Part shown: positions 55,050-64,000 of the stretch, piece after piece | Position numbering within the stretch: the stretch's first letter is position 1 | Layout of the letters: the number at the start of each line of letters is the position of its first letter | Assembly: GCA_944384745.1 (NCBI GenBank) | Contig: CALWUO010000005.1 | Location: forward strand, 34,936-98,935 | Origin: an uncultured Butyricicoccus sp. | Lineage (GTDB): Bacteria > Bacillota > Clostridia > Oscillospirales > Butyricicoccaceae | Direction of reading: 5' to 3' | DNA length: 64,000 nt | Made by a program: the position numbers and the translations under genes | The notes under the pieces: generated by a model | What the model saw: the letters and a program-made list of their open reading frames with translations, nothing else | Databases searched by the model: none | What the model was told of the DNA's origin: nothing

Positions 55050-56429
55050 TTATTTTTGTATACCCTTAATTTTTGGCAATGATTTAAAACCTTTTTCCAG
55101 TTCTTCATCTGTTGGAATATAGTTTTGCATTGTCTTAGCTCTATGAGATGAATATGCAGTCATATCAAAATAACCTGTGCCAGTGAGACCAAATAGAATT
55201 GTCTTTGCCTCGCCAGCTTCTCTGCACTTAATAGCCTCATCAATAGCCGCACGAATTGCATGTGCTGATTCTGGAGCTGGCAAAATTGTTTCTTTCTGTG
55301 CGAAGTATACAGCCGCATCAAATACATCTGTTTGCTGTACTGATATAGCCTGCATATAACCATCATGATAAAGCTTTGATAAAATTGGACTCATACCATG
55401 ATATCTTAAACCACCTGCATGGTTAGCTGCTGGAATAAAGCCTGCCCCCAATGTATACATTCTTGCAAGTGGTGTAACCTTGCCTGTATCACAGAAATCA
55501 TATGCATATTTGCCACGTGTAAGTGATGGACAAGAGGCTGGTTCAACCGCCAAAATTTTAGGGTTAGCTTTACCTGTTAGTTTATCCTGCATAAATGGTG
55601 CAATTAAACCTCCAAGGTTAGAACCACCGCCCGCACAACCTATAACAATGTCTGGATACTCTCCTAAAATCTCCATAGCGGTTTTGGACTCAAGACCGAT
55701 AATTGACTGATGCAATAATACCTGATTTAATACCGAGCCTAAAACATAACGACAAGATTCAGTAGTTAAAGCCTTTTCAACTGCCTCAGAAATTGCACAA
55801 CCTAGAGAACCTGTTGTGTCAGGGTTTTCAGCCAAAATTTTTCTACCTGCTTCGGTTGTCATTGATGGAGATGGTGTTACATTTGCATCAAAAACTTCCA
55901 TAATTGCACGTCTAAAAGGCTTTTGCTCATAAGAGCATTTAACTTGGAATACATCAAGCTCTAAGCCGAAATATGAACAAGCTTCTGCAAGAGCTGTTCC
56001 CCATTGACCTGCACCAGTTTCTGTTGTAAGTCTTTTAATACCCTGCTTTTTAGCATAATAAGCTTGAGCAATAGCAGAATTTAATTTATGACTACCTGAT
56101 GTATTATTGCCCTCAAATTTATAATAGATTTTTGCTGGTGTATCAAGTGATTTTTCTAAATTATATGCTCTAATAAGTGGTGATGGGCGATAAATCATAT
56201 ATTCTTCCAGAATTTCTTCTGGAATATCAATATAACGGTTTGTTTCATCAAGTTCTTGATGTGCTAATTCTTCGCAAAAAATAGGATATAAATCTTGCTC
56301 AGTTACAGGCTTTAAAGTCTGCGGATTTAGCATAGGGTCTGGCTGCTCTTTCATATCCGCACGAAGGTTATACCATTGTCTTGGCATTTGGTCTTCAGTT
56401 AGATATAGTCTGTGTGGAATTTTAGGCAT
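55050..56429 (-). CDS. trpB: TrpB2-type tryptophan synthase beta chain
   Basis: A 459-residue PLP enzyme of the TrpB2 subgroup, longer than TrpB1. GSHKLNSAIAQAYYAK holds the PLP Lys; GAGQWGTALAEAC and CAGGGSNLGGL follow. It makes tryptophan from indole and serine, probably as an indole-salvaging enzyme because no trpA is present. ATG 56429 follows AAGGGAG. A tryptophan T-box upstream supports the tryptophan role. Confidence 0.92.
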   Translation of the reverse strand: MPKIPHRLYLTEDQMPRQWYNLRADMKEQPDPMLNPQTLKPVTEQDLYPIFCEELAHQELDETNRYIDIPEEILEEYMIYRPSPLIRAYNLEKSLDTPAKIYYKFEGNNTSGSHKLNSAIAQAYYAKKQGIKRLTTETGAGQWGTALAEACSYFGLELDVFQVKCSYEQKPFRRAIMEVFDANVTPSPSMTTEAGRKILAENPDTTGSLGCAISEAVEKALTTESCRYVLGSVLNQVLLHQSIIGLESKTAMEILGEYPDIVIGCAGGGSNLGGLIAPFMQDKLTGKANPKILAVEPASCPSLTRGKYAYDFCDTGKVTPLARMYTLGAGFIPAANHAGGLRYHGMSPILSKLYHDGYMQAISVQQTDVFDAAVYFAQKETILPAPESAHAIRAAIDEAIKCREAGEAKTILFGLTGTGYFDMTAYSSHRAKTMQNYIPTDEELEKGFKSLPKIKGIQK

Positions 56430-56473
56430 AACAATCGCTCCCTTTATAAACAAAAAATTTTTTAGCTAATAAA

Positions 56474-56760
56474 AAAAGACCCCTGCCCCACATATGGGAC
56501 AGAAGTCTGAAAATTCATCTTCTGCGGTACCACCCAAATTGGTGCAAATATGCACCCACTCAAGCAAACGTACTAAAAATACGCCTCCCCTTAGTAACGG
56601 GCGGGAATCCCGTCTTAGCTACTTAGAAATAAATCTGTTCACTTTGCCCTTAGAAGTCCATTCATATCGGCTCTAAACACCTGCCACAATCGCACCGCCT
56701 GCGGCTCTCTGAAAGGCTGAATTCCGAACTACTACTCTTCGTCAACGGTTTATACCTTAT
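56474..56760 (-). promoter_or_regulatory. T-box riboswitch, tryptophan specifier, with terminator
   Basis: The T-box antiterminator sequence GGTGGTACCGC (reverse of 56521-56535) and a terminator (AGAC..CTGTCCCA / TGGGGCAG..GTCT then seven Ts at 56471-56508) lie upstream of the gene. Stem I (about 56645-56750) has the AGTAGTAG and GCGGTGCGA features. The specifier bulge reads GAA-TGG-A, so uncharged tRNA-Trp should turn transcription on. This fills the long gap before the trpB-like gene. Confidence 0.88.
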
Positions 56761-56767
56761 GTCTAGC

Positions 56768-56797
56768 ATTATATGCTTATGCTAGGCATTTTGTCAA
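56768..56797 (-). promoter_or_regulatory. Promoter of the Trp T-box with palindrome
   Basis: TTGACA (56797-56792), an 18-base spacer, and TATAAT (56773-56768). CTAGCAT and ATGCTAG (56763-56769 and 56779-56785) form an inverted repeat across the -10 region that may be an extra operator. Confidence 0.75.
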
Positions 56798-56860
56798 CAC
56801 TAATTTTTTATTTTTTTATTTCATTTGCAGACAACCACTCTGTAAACAAACATTATATTA

Positions 56861-58351
56861 TCACTTTACTTGTGATATAAAACGTAAAAACGCCTGTTTT
56901 CCGTCCTCATTTCGCTTGTAAACGCCTGCATTTTCAAGCACTTCAGAGAATACTTTACCAACTTCTTTTTGAATAATATCTGTTACATTCTCTTCTGTAA
57001 TCTCATTATTTTTCATAATATTATATGCCCACTCAGCATGTGATGCAGTCAGTTCATCAGCAGTTAAATCTTCACCCTTTACCATTTTGTCAGCTAAAAC
57101 TGCAAGCTCAGTTTTTAATCTTGCTGGTAAAACTGCAAGTCCCATTACCTCAATAAGACCAATATTTTCTTTTTTGATATGGTGTAAATGCTCATGTGGG
57201 TGATAAAGTCCTAGTGGGTGTTCATCAGTTGTAATATTGTTTCTTAAAACTAAATCAAGTTCAAAATCCTCACCTCTGCGACGTGCAATAGGTGTGATTG
57301 TATTATGTGGAGTATCATCTGTAAACGCTAAAATCATAGCTTGTTCATCAGAGTAATTTCTCCAGCTATTTAGAATTTTATCACCAAGTTCTATAAGACG
57401 TTCTGGGTCTTTTGCAGTAAGTCTAATAACTGACATTGGCCATTTAACAATGCCTGCTTTTACATCATCAAAACCGTCAAAAGAGATTTCAGTTTCAATA
57501 GGTGCAGTTTCCATTGCAAAGGTATAATGACCGCCTTGGAAATGGTCATGTGCTAGAATAGAACCGCCTACAATTGGTAAATCCGCATTAGAACCTACAA
57601 AATAATGAGGGAATTGACCAACAAAATCAAGTAATTTTCTAAAACAAGCTCTATCTATTTTCATTGGTGTATGCATAGAATTAAACACTATACAATGTTC
57701 TGGGTAATAAACATAAGGTGAATACTGCATAAACCAAGGCGTATTATCAATAGTTACTGGGACAATACGGTGATTTTGTCTTGCAGGGTGATTTACTCTA
57801 CCTGCATAACCTTCATTTTCTTTGCAAAGTAAACATTTAGGATAAGATGATGCTGGCATATTTCTAGCCGCTGCAATCGCCTTTGGGTCTTTCTCTGGCT
57901 TAGACAGGTTAATTGTTATATCCAGTGTCCCATAGTCGGTTTGTGCTTTCCACTGCATATCCTTTGCAATTCTATCACGTCTAATATAATTTGTATTTTG
58001 GCTTAATTCATAATACCAATCGGTTGCCTTTTTAGCGTCCTCTTGATATAAACTTTTAAACTTTGCAATAACTTCTCTTGGCATAGGTGTTAATCTGCCC
58101 ATTAAAGCAGTGTCAAATAAATCACGATATACAACAGAGTTATTCTCTAAAAGTCCATTCTCAGCGGCATAATCACAAAGCTCATCAAGAGTTTTTGCAA
58201 GGTCAATTTCGCCTTTAGTTTCCACTGGTTCATAGCTATCCTTTTTTAATAGCTCTAGCAATGAGTTTGTAGCACAAATAGTATCTTCTGGCTGAATTAA
58301 ACCTTTTTCAAGTGCATAGCGTATAAGATTTGAAATTGCTGTGTCAATCAT
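56861..58351 (-). CDS. galT: UDP-glucose-hexose-1-phosphate uridylyltransferase
   Basis: A 496-residue class II GalT (Firmicutes type, not related in length to the E. coli enzyme). The FNSMHTPMKIDR and GGSILAHDHFQGG segments and the YPKCLLCKENEGYAGR motif are conserved. It exchanges UMP between UDP-glucose and galactose-1-phosphate in the Leloir pathway. Starts two bases after galE ends, with GAGGAGG. Confidence 0.94.
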   Translation of the reverse strand: MIDTAISNLIRYALEKGLIQPEDTICATNSLLELLKKDSYEPVETKGEIDLAKTLDELCDYAAENGLLENNSVVYRDLFDTALMGRLTPMPREVIAKFKSLYQEDAKKATDWYYELSQNTNYIRRDRIAKDMQWKAQTDYGTLDITINLSKPEKDPKAIAAARNMPASSYPKCLLCKENEGYAGRVNHPARQNHRIVPVTIDNTPWFMQYSPYVYYPEHCIVFNSMHTPMKIDRACFRKLLDFVGQFPHYFVGSNADLPIVGGSILAHDHFQGGHYTFAMETAPIETEISFDGFDDVKAGIVKWPMSVIRLTAKDPERLIELGDKILNSWRNYSDEQAMILAFTDDTPHNTITPIARRRGEDFELDLVLRNNITTDEHPLGLYHPHEHLHHIKKENIGLIEVMGLAVLPARLKTELAVLADKMVKGEDLTADELTASHAEWAYNIMKNNEITEENVTDIIQKEVGKVFSEVLENAGVYKRNEDGKQAFLRFISQVK

Positions 58352-58353
58352 TT

Positions 58354-59346
58354 TTACGCCTCCTCATAACCATTTGGGTGTGACTGATGCCACTTCCAAG
58401 CGGTATCAATAATTGTATGTAAATCATTATATTCTGGTTTCCAACCTAGAACAGTCTTTGCCTTATCACTAGATGCAATCAGCTGTGCAGGGTCGCCAGC
58501 ACGACGAGCCTCTATCTTTGCAGGGATTGGGTGACCTGTTACACTTCTAGCCTCTTCAATAACTTCCTTAACTGAAAAACCTACACCATTACCAAGGTTA
58601 AACACGTTATTATCTCCACCGTTTACAAGATAATCAAGAGCTAAAATATGAGCTTGTGCAAGGTCACATACATGAATATAATCACGAATACAAGTTCCAT
58701 CTGGTGTAGCATAGTCATCACCAAAAATAGAAATTTGAGGACGCTTGCCCATTGGCACTTGAAGAATAAGTGGAATTAAATGTGTTTCTGGATTGTGAGC
58801 CTCACCGATTTTTGCACTTGGGTGAGCACCACAGGCATTAAAATAACGAAGTGCAACAAACTTTAAATCATGTGCATTTGAAACCCATTTCATCATATGT
58901 TCCATAGCAAGCTTAGTTTCACCATAGCAGTTAGTAGGGTCTGTCTTATCACTTTCTAAAATTGGCACTCTTTCTGGCTCGCCATAAGTTGCCGCAGTAG
59001 AGGAAAAAACAATCTTATTTACTCCATGAGCTACCATGCTATCTAAAAGCACCTTTGTACCACATAGGTTATTATCATAATATTTTAGTGGATTTTTCAT
59101 GCTTTCGCCAACCTGAGAGTTAGCCGCAAAATGAATTACACCTTCAATTTTTTCTGTTTCAAACAGCTTATCTAAAAATTCTCTATCACGGATATCACCC
59201 TGATAAAATCTTGCCTTTTCTGGAACAGATGCCTTAAAACCTGTTTCCAGATTGTCAGCAACCACCACATCACGACCAGCTTCACAAAGTGCCAAAGCTG
59301 TATGAGAACCAATATAACCTGCTCCACCTAAAACTAAAATAGCCAT
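58354..59346 (-). CDS. galE: UDP-glucose 4-epimerase
   Basis: A 330-residue NAD-dependent epimerase. VLGGAGYIGSH at the N-terminus binds NAD, and YGETKLAMEHM is the YxxxK active site near residue 150. ATG 59346 follows AGGAGGTTTTTT; the upstream in-frame ATG is a weak alternative. Middle gene of galK-galE-galT. Confidence 0.95.
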   Translation of the reverse strand: MAILVLGGAGYIGSHTALALCEAGRDVVVADNLETGFKASVPEKARFYQGDIRDREFLDKLFETEKIEGVIHFAANSQVGESMKNPLKYYDNNLCGTKVLLDSMVAHGVNKIVFSSTAATYGEPERVPILESDKTDPTNCYGETKLAMEHMMKWVSNAHDLKFVALRYFNACGAHPSAKIGEAHNPETHLIPLILQVPMGKRPQISIFGDDYATPDGTCIRDYIHVCDLAQAHILALDYLVNGGDNNVFNLGNGVGFSVKEVIEEARSVTGHPIPAKIEARRAGDPAQLIASSDKAKTVLGWKPEYNDLHTIIDTAWKWHQSHPNGYEEA

Positions 59347-59368
59347 TTTAAAAAACCTCCTAAAATAA

Positions 59369-60652
59369 TTAAACCAAAGCAACTCCGCCCTGTGGACGAA
59401 TATTTAAGAAATGACAGCAATCTTCACCTATTACCGCTTCCATACCGTTTTTAAACTGTTCCTCTGTGCCATTTGGTACATAAGCCTGAACAGTGCCTGC
59501 AAAGCCACCGCCATGAACACGAACTGCACCCTTACCCGCTAGTAATTTATGAGCAGTTTCAATGGTTAATGTAACAGCCTGTTGTTCTGGGCGAACTGTG
59601 CAATAAATATTTTGTAGACGCTCGGCAGATGAATGACCAGAACGAGCTACACAAGATAAAAATGTGTCGAAATCTTTATTTTCAAGAGCTGTTACCTGTT
59701 CACCAACATGTTTATTATCAGCAAAGAAATGAATTGCACGGAGTACAGCTCTATCACCTGTTTGTTTGCGAATATTTTTAATCTCACTCCAGAATTTATT
59801 TTCATCAACCTGTCTTAAATAATCCTTGCCAAAATATGCTGCAACTGCTTTCATTTCATTTGGAATTGCTGCATATTCGTCTGTTAAATCGGCATGGTCT
59901 GCACCAGAGTCAATAATACACAATGAATAACCAGATTTAGCAAAATCATAATCAATCTTTTTAACAATAGGATTTTCAGTGTCTTCAAAGTCAATAGCTA
60001 CCATACCACCAACAGAACTTGCTAATTGGTCCATAAGACCACATGGTTTGCCAAAATAAACATTTTCAGCATACTGACCGATTTGTGCAATTTGAACTGC
60101 TGTAAGTTTGCTGTCACAAAATAGAGAGTTAAAAATAACACCTATTAGCACTTCATAAGCCGCTGATGAAGAAAGACCAGAGCCGCCCAAAACAGTTGAA
60201 CCAATAACAGCATTAAAGCCCTTAACTTTGTGACCTAGTTCGGTAATTCTGGCTGCTACGCCACGCACTAAAGCCGCTGATGTTTCTTTTTCATCTTCTT
60301 TAGTTTCAAAATCACTTACATCAATAACTATTTCTGGATAGCCTTCAGATTTGATATGTACAGTATTTGTGTTATTAGGTGCTGCACAAGCGATTGCATC
60401 AAGGTCTATTGCACCTGCAAGCACACAGCCATGCTGATGGTCTGTATGGTTTCCACAGATTTCTGTTCTACCTGGAGCAGTAAAAAGACCTACTTCAGTA
60501 TCACTTTCAAAATCAGCTTCATAACTTTTTACCAACTTGTCAATGCGAGTTTTTAACTCGTTTAAATTTATTTTTGCACCATATACTTCATAAAAACGGT
60601 TATCTAGTTCACCATTTGAAATTTTCTCTTTTAAAACATTTAACTGCATCAT
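59369..60652 (-). CDS. galK: Galactokinase
   Basis: A 428-residue GHMP kinase. The APGRTEICGNHTDHQHG signature near residue 60 and GSTVLGGSGLSSSAAYE near 150 mark galactose binding and ATP binding. VHGGGFAGTVQAYV is the third motif. ATG 60652 follows GGGAGAG; an ATG one codon later is equally possible. First gene of the gal operon. Confidence 0.95.
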   Translation of the reverse strand: MMQLNVLKEKISNGELDNRFYEVYGAKINLNELKTRIDKLVKSYEADFESDTEVGLFTAPGRTEICGNHTDHQHGCVLAGAIDLDAIACAAPNNTNTVHIKSEGYPEIVIDVSDFETKEDEKETSAALVRGVAARITELGHKVKGFNAVIGSTVLGGSGLSSSAAYEVLIGVIFNSLFCDSKLTAVQIAQIGQYAENVYFGKPCGLMDQLASSVGGMVAIDFEDTENPIVKKIDYDFAKSGYSLCIIDSGADHADLTDEYAAIPNEMKAVAAYFGKDYLRQVDENKFWSEIKNIRKQTGDRAVLRAIHFFADNKHVGEQVTALENKDFDTFLSCVARSGHSSAERLQNIYCTVRPEQQAVTLTIETAHKLLAGKGAVRVHGGGFAGTVQAYVPNGTEEQFKNGMEAVIGEDCCHFLNIRPQGGVALV

Positions 60653-60710
60653 AAATTTATCTCTCCCATAAAAATTTTTTAAATGGATACTATACAGTTT
60701 GCTCAAGGAA

Positions 60711-60754
60711 AGAATAACATCTTTTTAGTAAAACTTCAATAGTTTTCACTAAAA
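60711..60754 (-). promoter_or_regulatory. gal promoter with operator for the LacI-type repressor
   Basis: TTGAAG (60739-60734), a 17-base spacer, and TATTCT (60716-60711). The inverted repeat TTTTAGTAAAACT - 5 bases - AGTTTTCACTAAAA (60723-60754) covers the -35, with arms differing at one inserted base. LacI-family operators are often such AT-rich palindromes; the repressor gene is next to it. Confidence 0.6.
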
Positions 60755-60867
60755 TTGTTAACAAAAAATAAGTTTATTTCTTATGCATATCAACTACTAT
60801 TTGCTTTTTAAATATAAAAAAAATGCACCTGCTAAAAATAAAGCAAATGCATTTTACTATTATTTTA

Positions 60868-61884
60868 TTATATTTTACTAACGCTTTCACGTTCTACAAG
60901 ACTAGATGGAACTACAATTTTAATAGGGACAATTCTTTCTTGTTCTTTTGAACGCCTAATAAGCAAATCAACTGCGGTTTGACTCATTGCGTCTACATGT
61001 GTACTTATACTTGTGAGTGGTGGCTCAGTGAGTTCAGAAAGTGGTGTGTCATTAAAGCTTATAATTGATATATCTTTAGGCACTTTTATATTTGACTCAC
61101 GAAAAGCTCTCATAGCACCAAATGCGGCTTCTTCATTAGCTGTAATAATAGCTGTTGGTAACTCTTTACCTGATTTTAAATGCTTTATTACTCTGTCATG
61201 TGCCTCTTTAGCGGTCATTTTTGCTTCTAAAAGCAAATCTTCATTAAACAATCCTTGAGCTTTCATATAATCAATAAAATACTGTCTTCTAACTTCAGGT
61301 GCTGGACGCTTACGTTGGTCAAGCTTGCGGTCTGGGCCTAAAAATCCGATTTTAGTATGTCCCGCTGAAATAAGTGCATCTACTGCTTGCTCTACACCTA
61401 AACGATAATTAAGTACAACTGAGTCGAATTTTAGTTCATCTGGAGATGAGTCAAGAAAAACAATATTTTTGCTTAGATTTTGTAATGCCTCTATTTGTGT
61501 TTCTGAAAAAATACCGATTGCAAGCACACCATTTATTTTTTCTGTTCCCACAATTTCATATTTTGAATTTGAAAACACTGTTTGTACCATAATACAACCT
61601 GTGTCTTGAATACGTTGAGCCGCATGATTTTTAAGATATAAATAATATGGGTCTTCTAATTGTTCGGCTGGAGAAAGCATCTCTGCGACTGCAAAACACA
61701 TATTATTTTCTCTAATTATACGTTGTTTTGTATTAGGTTTTTTATATTGCAGTTCACCTGCTGCCTGTAAAATCTTACTTCGAGTTGCATCACTGACATT
61801 CATTGTAGGGTCGTTATTAAGCACTCGTGAAATAGTAGTTATTGAAAAACCTGTATATTCAGATAATTCCTTGAGCGTTGCCAT
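60868..61884 (-). CDS. LacI-family transcriptional repressor (likely of gal genes)
   Basis: A 338-residue regulator: helix-turn-helix and hinge in residues 1-58 (LKELSEYTGFSITTISRVLN) and a periplasmic-binding-protein sensor domain (FLGPDRKLDQRKRP; AIITANEEAAFGAMRA). Its place upstream of galKET suggests galactose-responsive repression. A sequence TTGAGCAAA is shared by its own upstream region and the galK upstream region. Confidence 0.88.
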   Translation of the reverse strand: MATLKELSEYTGFSITTISRVLNNDPTMNVSDATRSKILQAAGELQYKKPNTKQRIIRENNMCFAVAEMLSPAEQLEDPYYLYLKNHAAQRIQDTGCIMVQTVFSNSKYEIVGTEKINGVLAIGIFSETQIEALQNLSKNIVFLDSSPDELKFDSVVLNYRLGVEQAVDALISAGHTKIGFLGPDRKLDQRKRPAPEVRRQYFIDYMKAQGLFNEDLLLEAKMTAKEAHDRVIKHLKSGKELPTAIITANEEAAFGAMRAFRESNIKVPKDISIISFNDTPLSELTEPPLTSISTHVDAMSQTAVDLLIRRSKEQERIVPIKIVVPSSLVERESVSKI

Positions 61885-61974
61885 TTTATGAAACCTCTAT
61901 TTTTATATACTTGAGCAAAACCGTTATTTTCAGTATACATAATTATCAAGCTGTATGCAAGATTTAGTTATAAG

Positions 61975-62008
61975 AAAAAGACCGCATTCAAAAGAATACG
62001 GTCTTTTT
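61975..62008 (-). terminator. Terminator after initiator tRNA
   Basis: AAAAAGACCGTATTC / GAATGCGGTCTTTTT stem (one G-T pair, 4-base loop) with T runs, just after the tRNA 3' end. Confidence 0.9.
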
Positions 62009-62010
62009 AA

Positions 62011-62086
<76 letters not shown>

Positions 62087-62245
62087 ATATAAAACACTAT
62101 TTAACAGTGCTAAGTTATAATAGCATATATAAATTTATTTGTCAATACTTTTTTAAATTTTATTTATCATATATACTTTGTGTGATTTGTTTGATATAAT
62201 GTTATAAAATATATTTATTATCTGTCCGCTTTATGGAGGTGTTAT

Positions 62246-63412
62246 ATGCTCTGTTTATTATATATATTCACCAATATTTTATTTATAGCTGAAAGCGGCA
62301 TGCGTACAAGTTTTTATAACATTCCTAAAAATAAAGTATTTTCTACCTATATTATACCTTATTTTTTTATAACTTTTATACCATGTACAACATTATTTTT
62401 ACCATGGTTTCCGCTTACTTTCTTTCATTTATCATGGCTTGCAATTTGTTTGTTGCAAGAAAAATTATCTCCTGTAAAATACTATAAAATTACTGATTAT
62501 GGTAAAATCCGATTTGTATTTTTTTCAAGTATTCATTTTTGTGTGATTTGTTCTATTTCTCTTATAACCACCTACACATTTACTGAAATTGTTAGAAATC
62601 CATACACAATGTTAAATTGTACAACTATTGCTATGATTTTATTTATCACAATAAAATTTGTACTTCTTACAATAGATGAAAGTTTTTATTTTGTTTTAAA
62701 TCAAGAACAAAAAAAGGATTTTAGATATTTTTATTATTTTCTCTATTTAAGCATAGCCAATATTTTAATTCAAAGCGTTCTTTTTAGTCTGAAAATGTCA
62801 GCTGATATACCTGTAAGTTATATTATATTTTCAAACCTTATTTCCCTTTTGCTTATGGGAAATTATATTGTAAATCTATCAAAGATTTTTCAAGTTGAAC
62901 ATGCTGAAAATTCATTCTCCATATTAAATCTATCATTAAATCAAGCTAACAATCGTATAAAAGAGCTTAAATCAAATGCCCATTTTGATGAACTAACTAA
63001 AGCAAATTCACGACTTTATTTGATACAAGAAGCAACAAGATTACTTGACTATCAAACATTATTTTCACTTATTTATATTGATTTGAATGGATTAAAATAT
63101 ATAAATGATACTTTTGGTCATAAAGCTGGCGATGATTATTTGTGTAATTTTGTAAAAGCCATAAATAATTATTTAAGAGCTGATGATGTTTTAGCCCGTT
63201 TTGGTGGTGATGAATTTATAATAATAATGCCTGATTGTAACCGTGCTAATGCAACCCAAAGACTAAATTCCATAAGAGAAAATATTGAAAAAAATACCAA
63301 TAGTTTTGCTTTTAGTGCTGGCATAGCTGATTCCAATGAAGGTTCTAAACTTGACACCCTTATTTCTATTGCAGATAAACGTATGTACAAGGAAAAAATA
63401 GAAAAGAGGTGA
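62246..63412 (+). CDS. Membrane-bound diguanylate cyclase (GGDEF)
   Basis: A 388-residue protein. Residues 1-220 hold about six membrane helices of an unknown sensory region; a short coiled coil precedes the GGDEF domain at about 245-388. The active-site motif FGGDEF is intact and preceded by the I-site RADD, so the enzyme should make c-di-GMP and be product-inhibited. ATG follows GGAGGTGTTAT. No EAL protein is nearby. Confidence 0.92.
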   Translation: MLCLLYIFTNILFIAESGMRTSFYNIPKNKVFSTYIIPYFFITFIPCTTLFLPWFPLTFFHLSWLAICLLQEKLSPVKYYKITDYGKIRFVFFSSIHFCVICSISLITTYTFTEIVRNPYTMLNCTTIAMILFITIKFVLLTIDESFYFVLNQEQKKDFRYFYYFLYLSIANILIQSVLFSLKMSADIPVSYIIFSNLISLLLMGNYIVNLSKIFQVEHAENSFSILNLSLNQANNRIKELKSNAHFDELTKANSRLYLIQEATRLLDYQTLFSLIYIDLNGLKYINDTFGHKAGDDYLCNFVKAINNYLRADDVLARFGGDEFIIIMPDCNRANATQRLNSIRENIEKNTNSFAFSAGIADSNEGSKLDTLISIADKRMYKEKIEKR

Positions 63413-63426
63413 AATAAAATTATAAT

Positions 63427-64000
63427 ATGATAAATATAATCTCTTTTATAGCATATACAGTTAGCACGTTTGCTTTTTGTTATGGTTTTACTATATTTTC
63501 TTTTGCCTTTCTAAATAAACCATTGGATAACAAAAAATTTATTTACACATTTATATTTTTTATAATAGATTTTTTATGTTTTTTCATTTGTGGTTTTCTC
63601 AATACAAGACTTGTAATAAACTGGCTTATATTTGTTTTTATTGCATTTATACAGACATTTTTTATTTTAAAAGCCACGTTATCTGCATCATGTTTTATAT
63701 CCATTCAAGCAACTGTATTAGGTCTAAATTCTAATCTGCTTTTTAGAGCTTTAATTTCAATTATTTTAAATATTCCATTGAGTTTTATTGATATTATTGA
63801 AAATAAGTTAATTATAATACCAGTTTTTCTTAGTTTCTTTACATGTTTTATTATATTCATGAATATTTCAAAAGATAAAAAAATTAAACCTCTCAGGCAT
63901 ATACTTCAAACACCTAAACACTTAAATTCACTTTTATCAACCATGGCTATTCTTATGGTTTATCTTTTACTACAAGATTTCTTTTATATAAGCGATAAAA
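63427..64000 (+). CDS. Multi-pass membrane protein, partial (3' end outside window)
   Basis: An ORF open to the window end, 191 codons visible. It has about six hydrophobic helices and no recognised domain yet. GAGGTGA lies about 17 bases before the ATG, a long spacing, at the end of the GGDEF gene. It may be the sensor part of a histidine kinase or another signalling protein; this cannot be judged from the fragment. Confidence 0.6.
   Translation, partial: MINIISFIAYTVSTFAFCYGFTIFSFAFLNKPLDNKKFIYTFIFFIIDFLCFFICGFLNTRLVINWLIFVFIAFIQTFFILKATLSASCFISIQATVLGLNSNLLFRALISIILNIPLSFIDIIENKLIIIPVFLSFFTCFIIFMNISKDKKIKPLRHILQTPKHLNSLLSTMAILMVYLLLQDFFYISDK

Noticed and set aside
62100..62245. c-di-GMP riboswitch before the GGDEF gene
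   Set aside because: The gap is short, AT-rich and lacks the conserved riboswitch core.

Overview
The window is a low-G+C stretch of a Gram-positive, strictly anaerobic chromosome. It reads as a member of class Clostridia, most likely a butyrate-forming gut-type Oscillospirales/Ruminococcaceae relative; that placement is inferred from gene content and no marker gene was compared. Supporting signs are a SpoVAC sporulation protein, a monomeric [FeFe] hydrogenase, bcd-etfB-etfA, a butyryl-CoA:acetate CoA-transferase-like gene, an oxygen-labile type L-serine dehydratase pair, CsaB plus an SLH-domain protein, a tRNA-Trp T-box, and strong AGGAGG ribosome binding sites. No mobile element, prophage, CRISPR array or rRNA operon was seen.

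Layout. 1-2.6 kb: lrgAB (minus) divergent from a MATE/Wzx-type flippase. 2.7-11.2 kb: a purine operon on the minus strand in the order purE, purC, purF, purM, purN, PurO-type IMP cyclohydrolase, stand-alone AICAR formyltransferase, purD, and a YbjN-like protein. It is headed by a promoter, a 27-codon leader ORF and a terminator hairpin. 11.2-13.5 kb: a glycosyltransferase fused to a CsaB pyruvyl transferase. 13.6-18.6 kb: L-serine dehydratase, a small Asn/Gln-rich ORF, Mini-RNase III, an ABC exporter and a CmpB-like membrane protein. 18.7-22.9 kb: a sugar-binding-type lipoprotein, an FHA-SEDS protein and a penicillin-binding protein. 23-25 kb: two COG0523 GTPases, one His-rich and one with a C-terminal YcgQ-like domain. 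25-29 kb: gluQ, [FeFe] hydrogenase, an orphan fumarase beta subunit and a DivIVA-like protein. 29-32 kb: threonine ammonia-lyase and the CoA-transferase. 32-40 kb: a chemoreceptor, FtsK, a flavin reductase-like protein and a WG-repeat/SLH protein. 39.7-46.3 kb: prfA with a zinc-ribbon/YARHG protein, trxA-nadE, and a GntR-controlled ABC transporter. 46.5-49.9 kb: bcd-etfBA behind a strong promoter and a long leader. 50-55 kb: ECF sigma/anti-sigma, SpoVAC, an ECF-transporter S component, an XRE regulator, Mrp and a chromate transporter pair. 55-57 kb: TrpB2 under a Trp T-box. 56.8-61.9 kb: galKET plus a LacI-type repressor. 62-64 kb: initiator tRNA-Met, a diguanylate cyclase and a truncated membrane protein.

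How the genes work together. Serine and threonine dehydratases supply pyruvate and 2-oxobutyrate. Bcd-EtfAB and the CoA-transferase close the butyrate pathway, and the hydrogenase is an electron sink. Two sites resembling Rex (NADH-sensing) operators sit on the bcd and CoA-transferase promoters and suggest common redox control. CsaB and the SLH protein fit S-layer-type anchoring to pyruvylated wall polymer.

The items most worth a second look are the leader-ORF/terminator at the purine operon, the structured leader of bcd-etfBA, the GTPase/YcgQ-like fusion next to a His-rich GTPase, the orphan fumarase beta subunit, and the group-B-like hydrogenase with a palindrome upstream.
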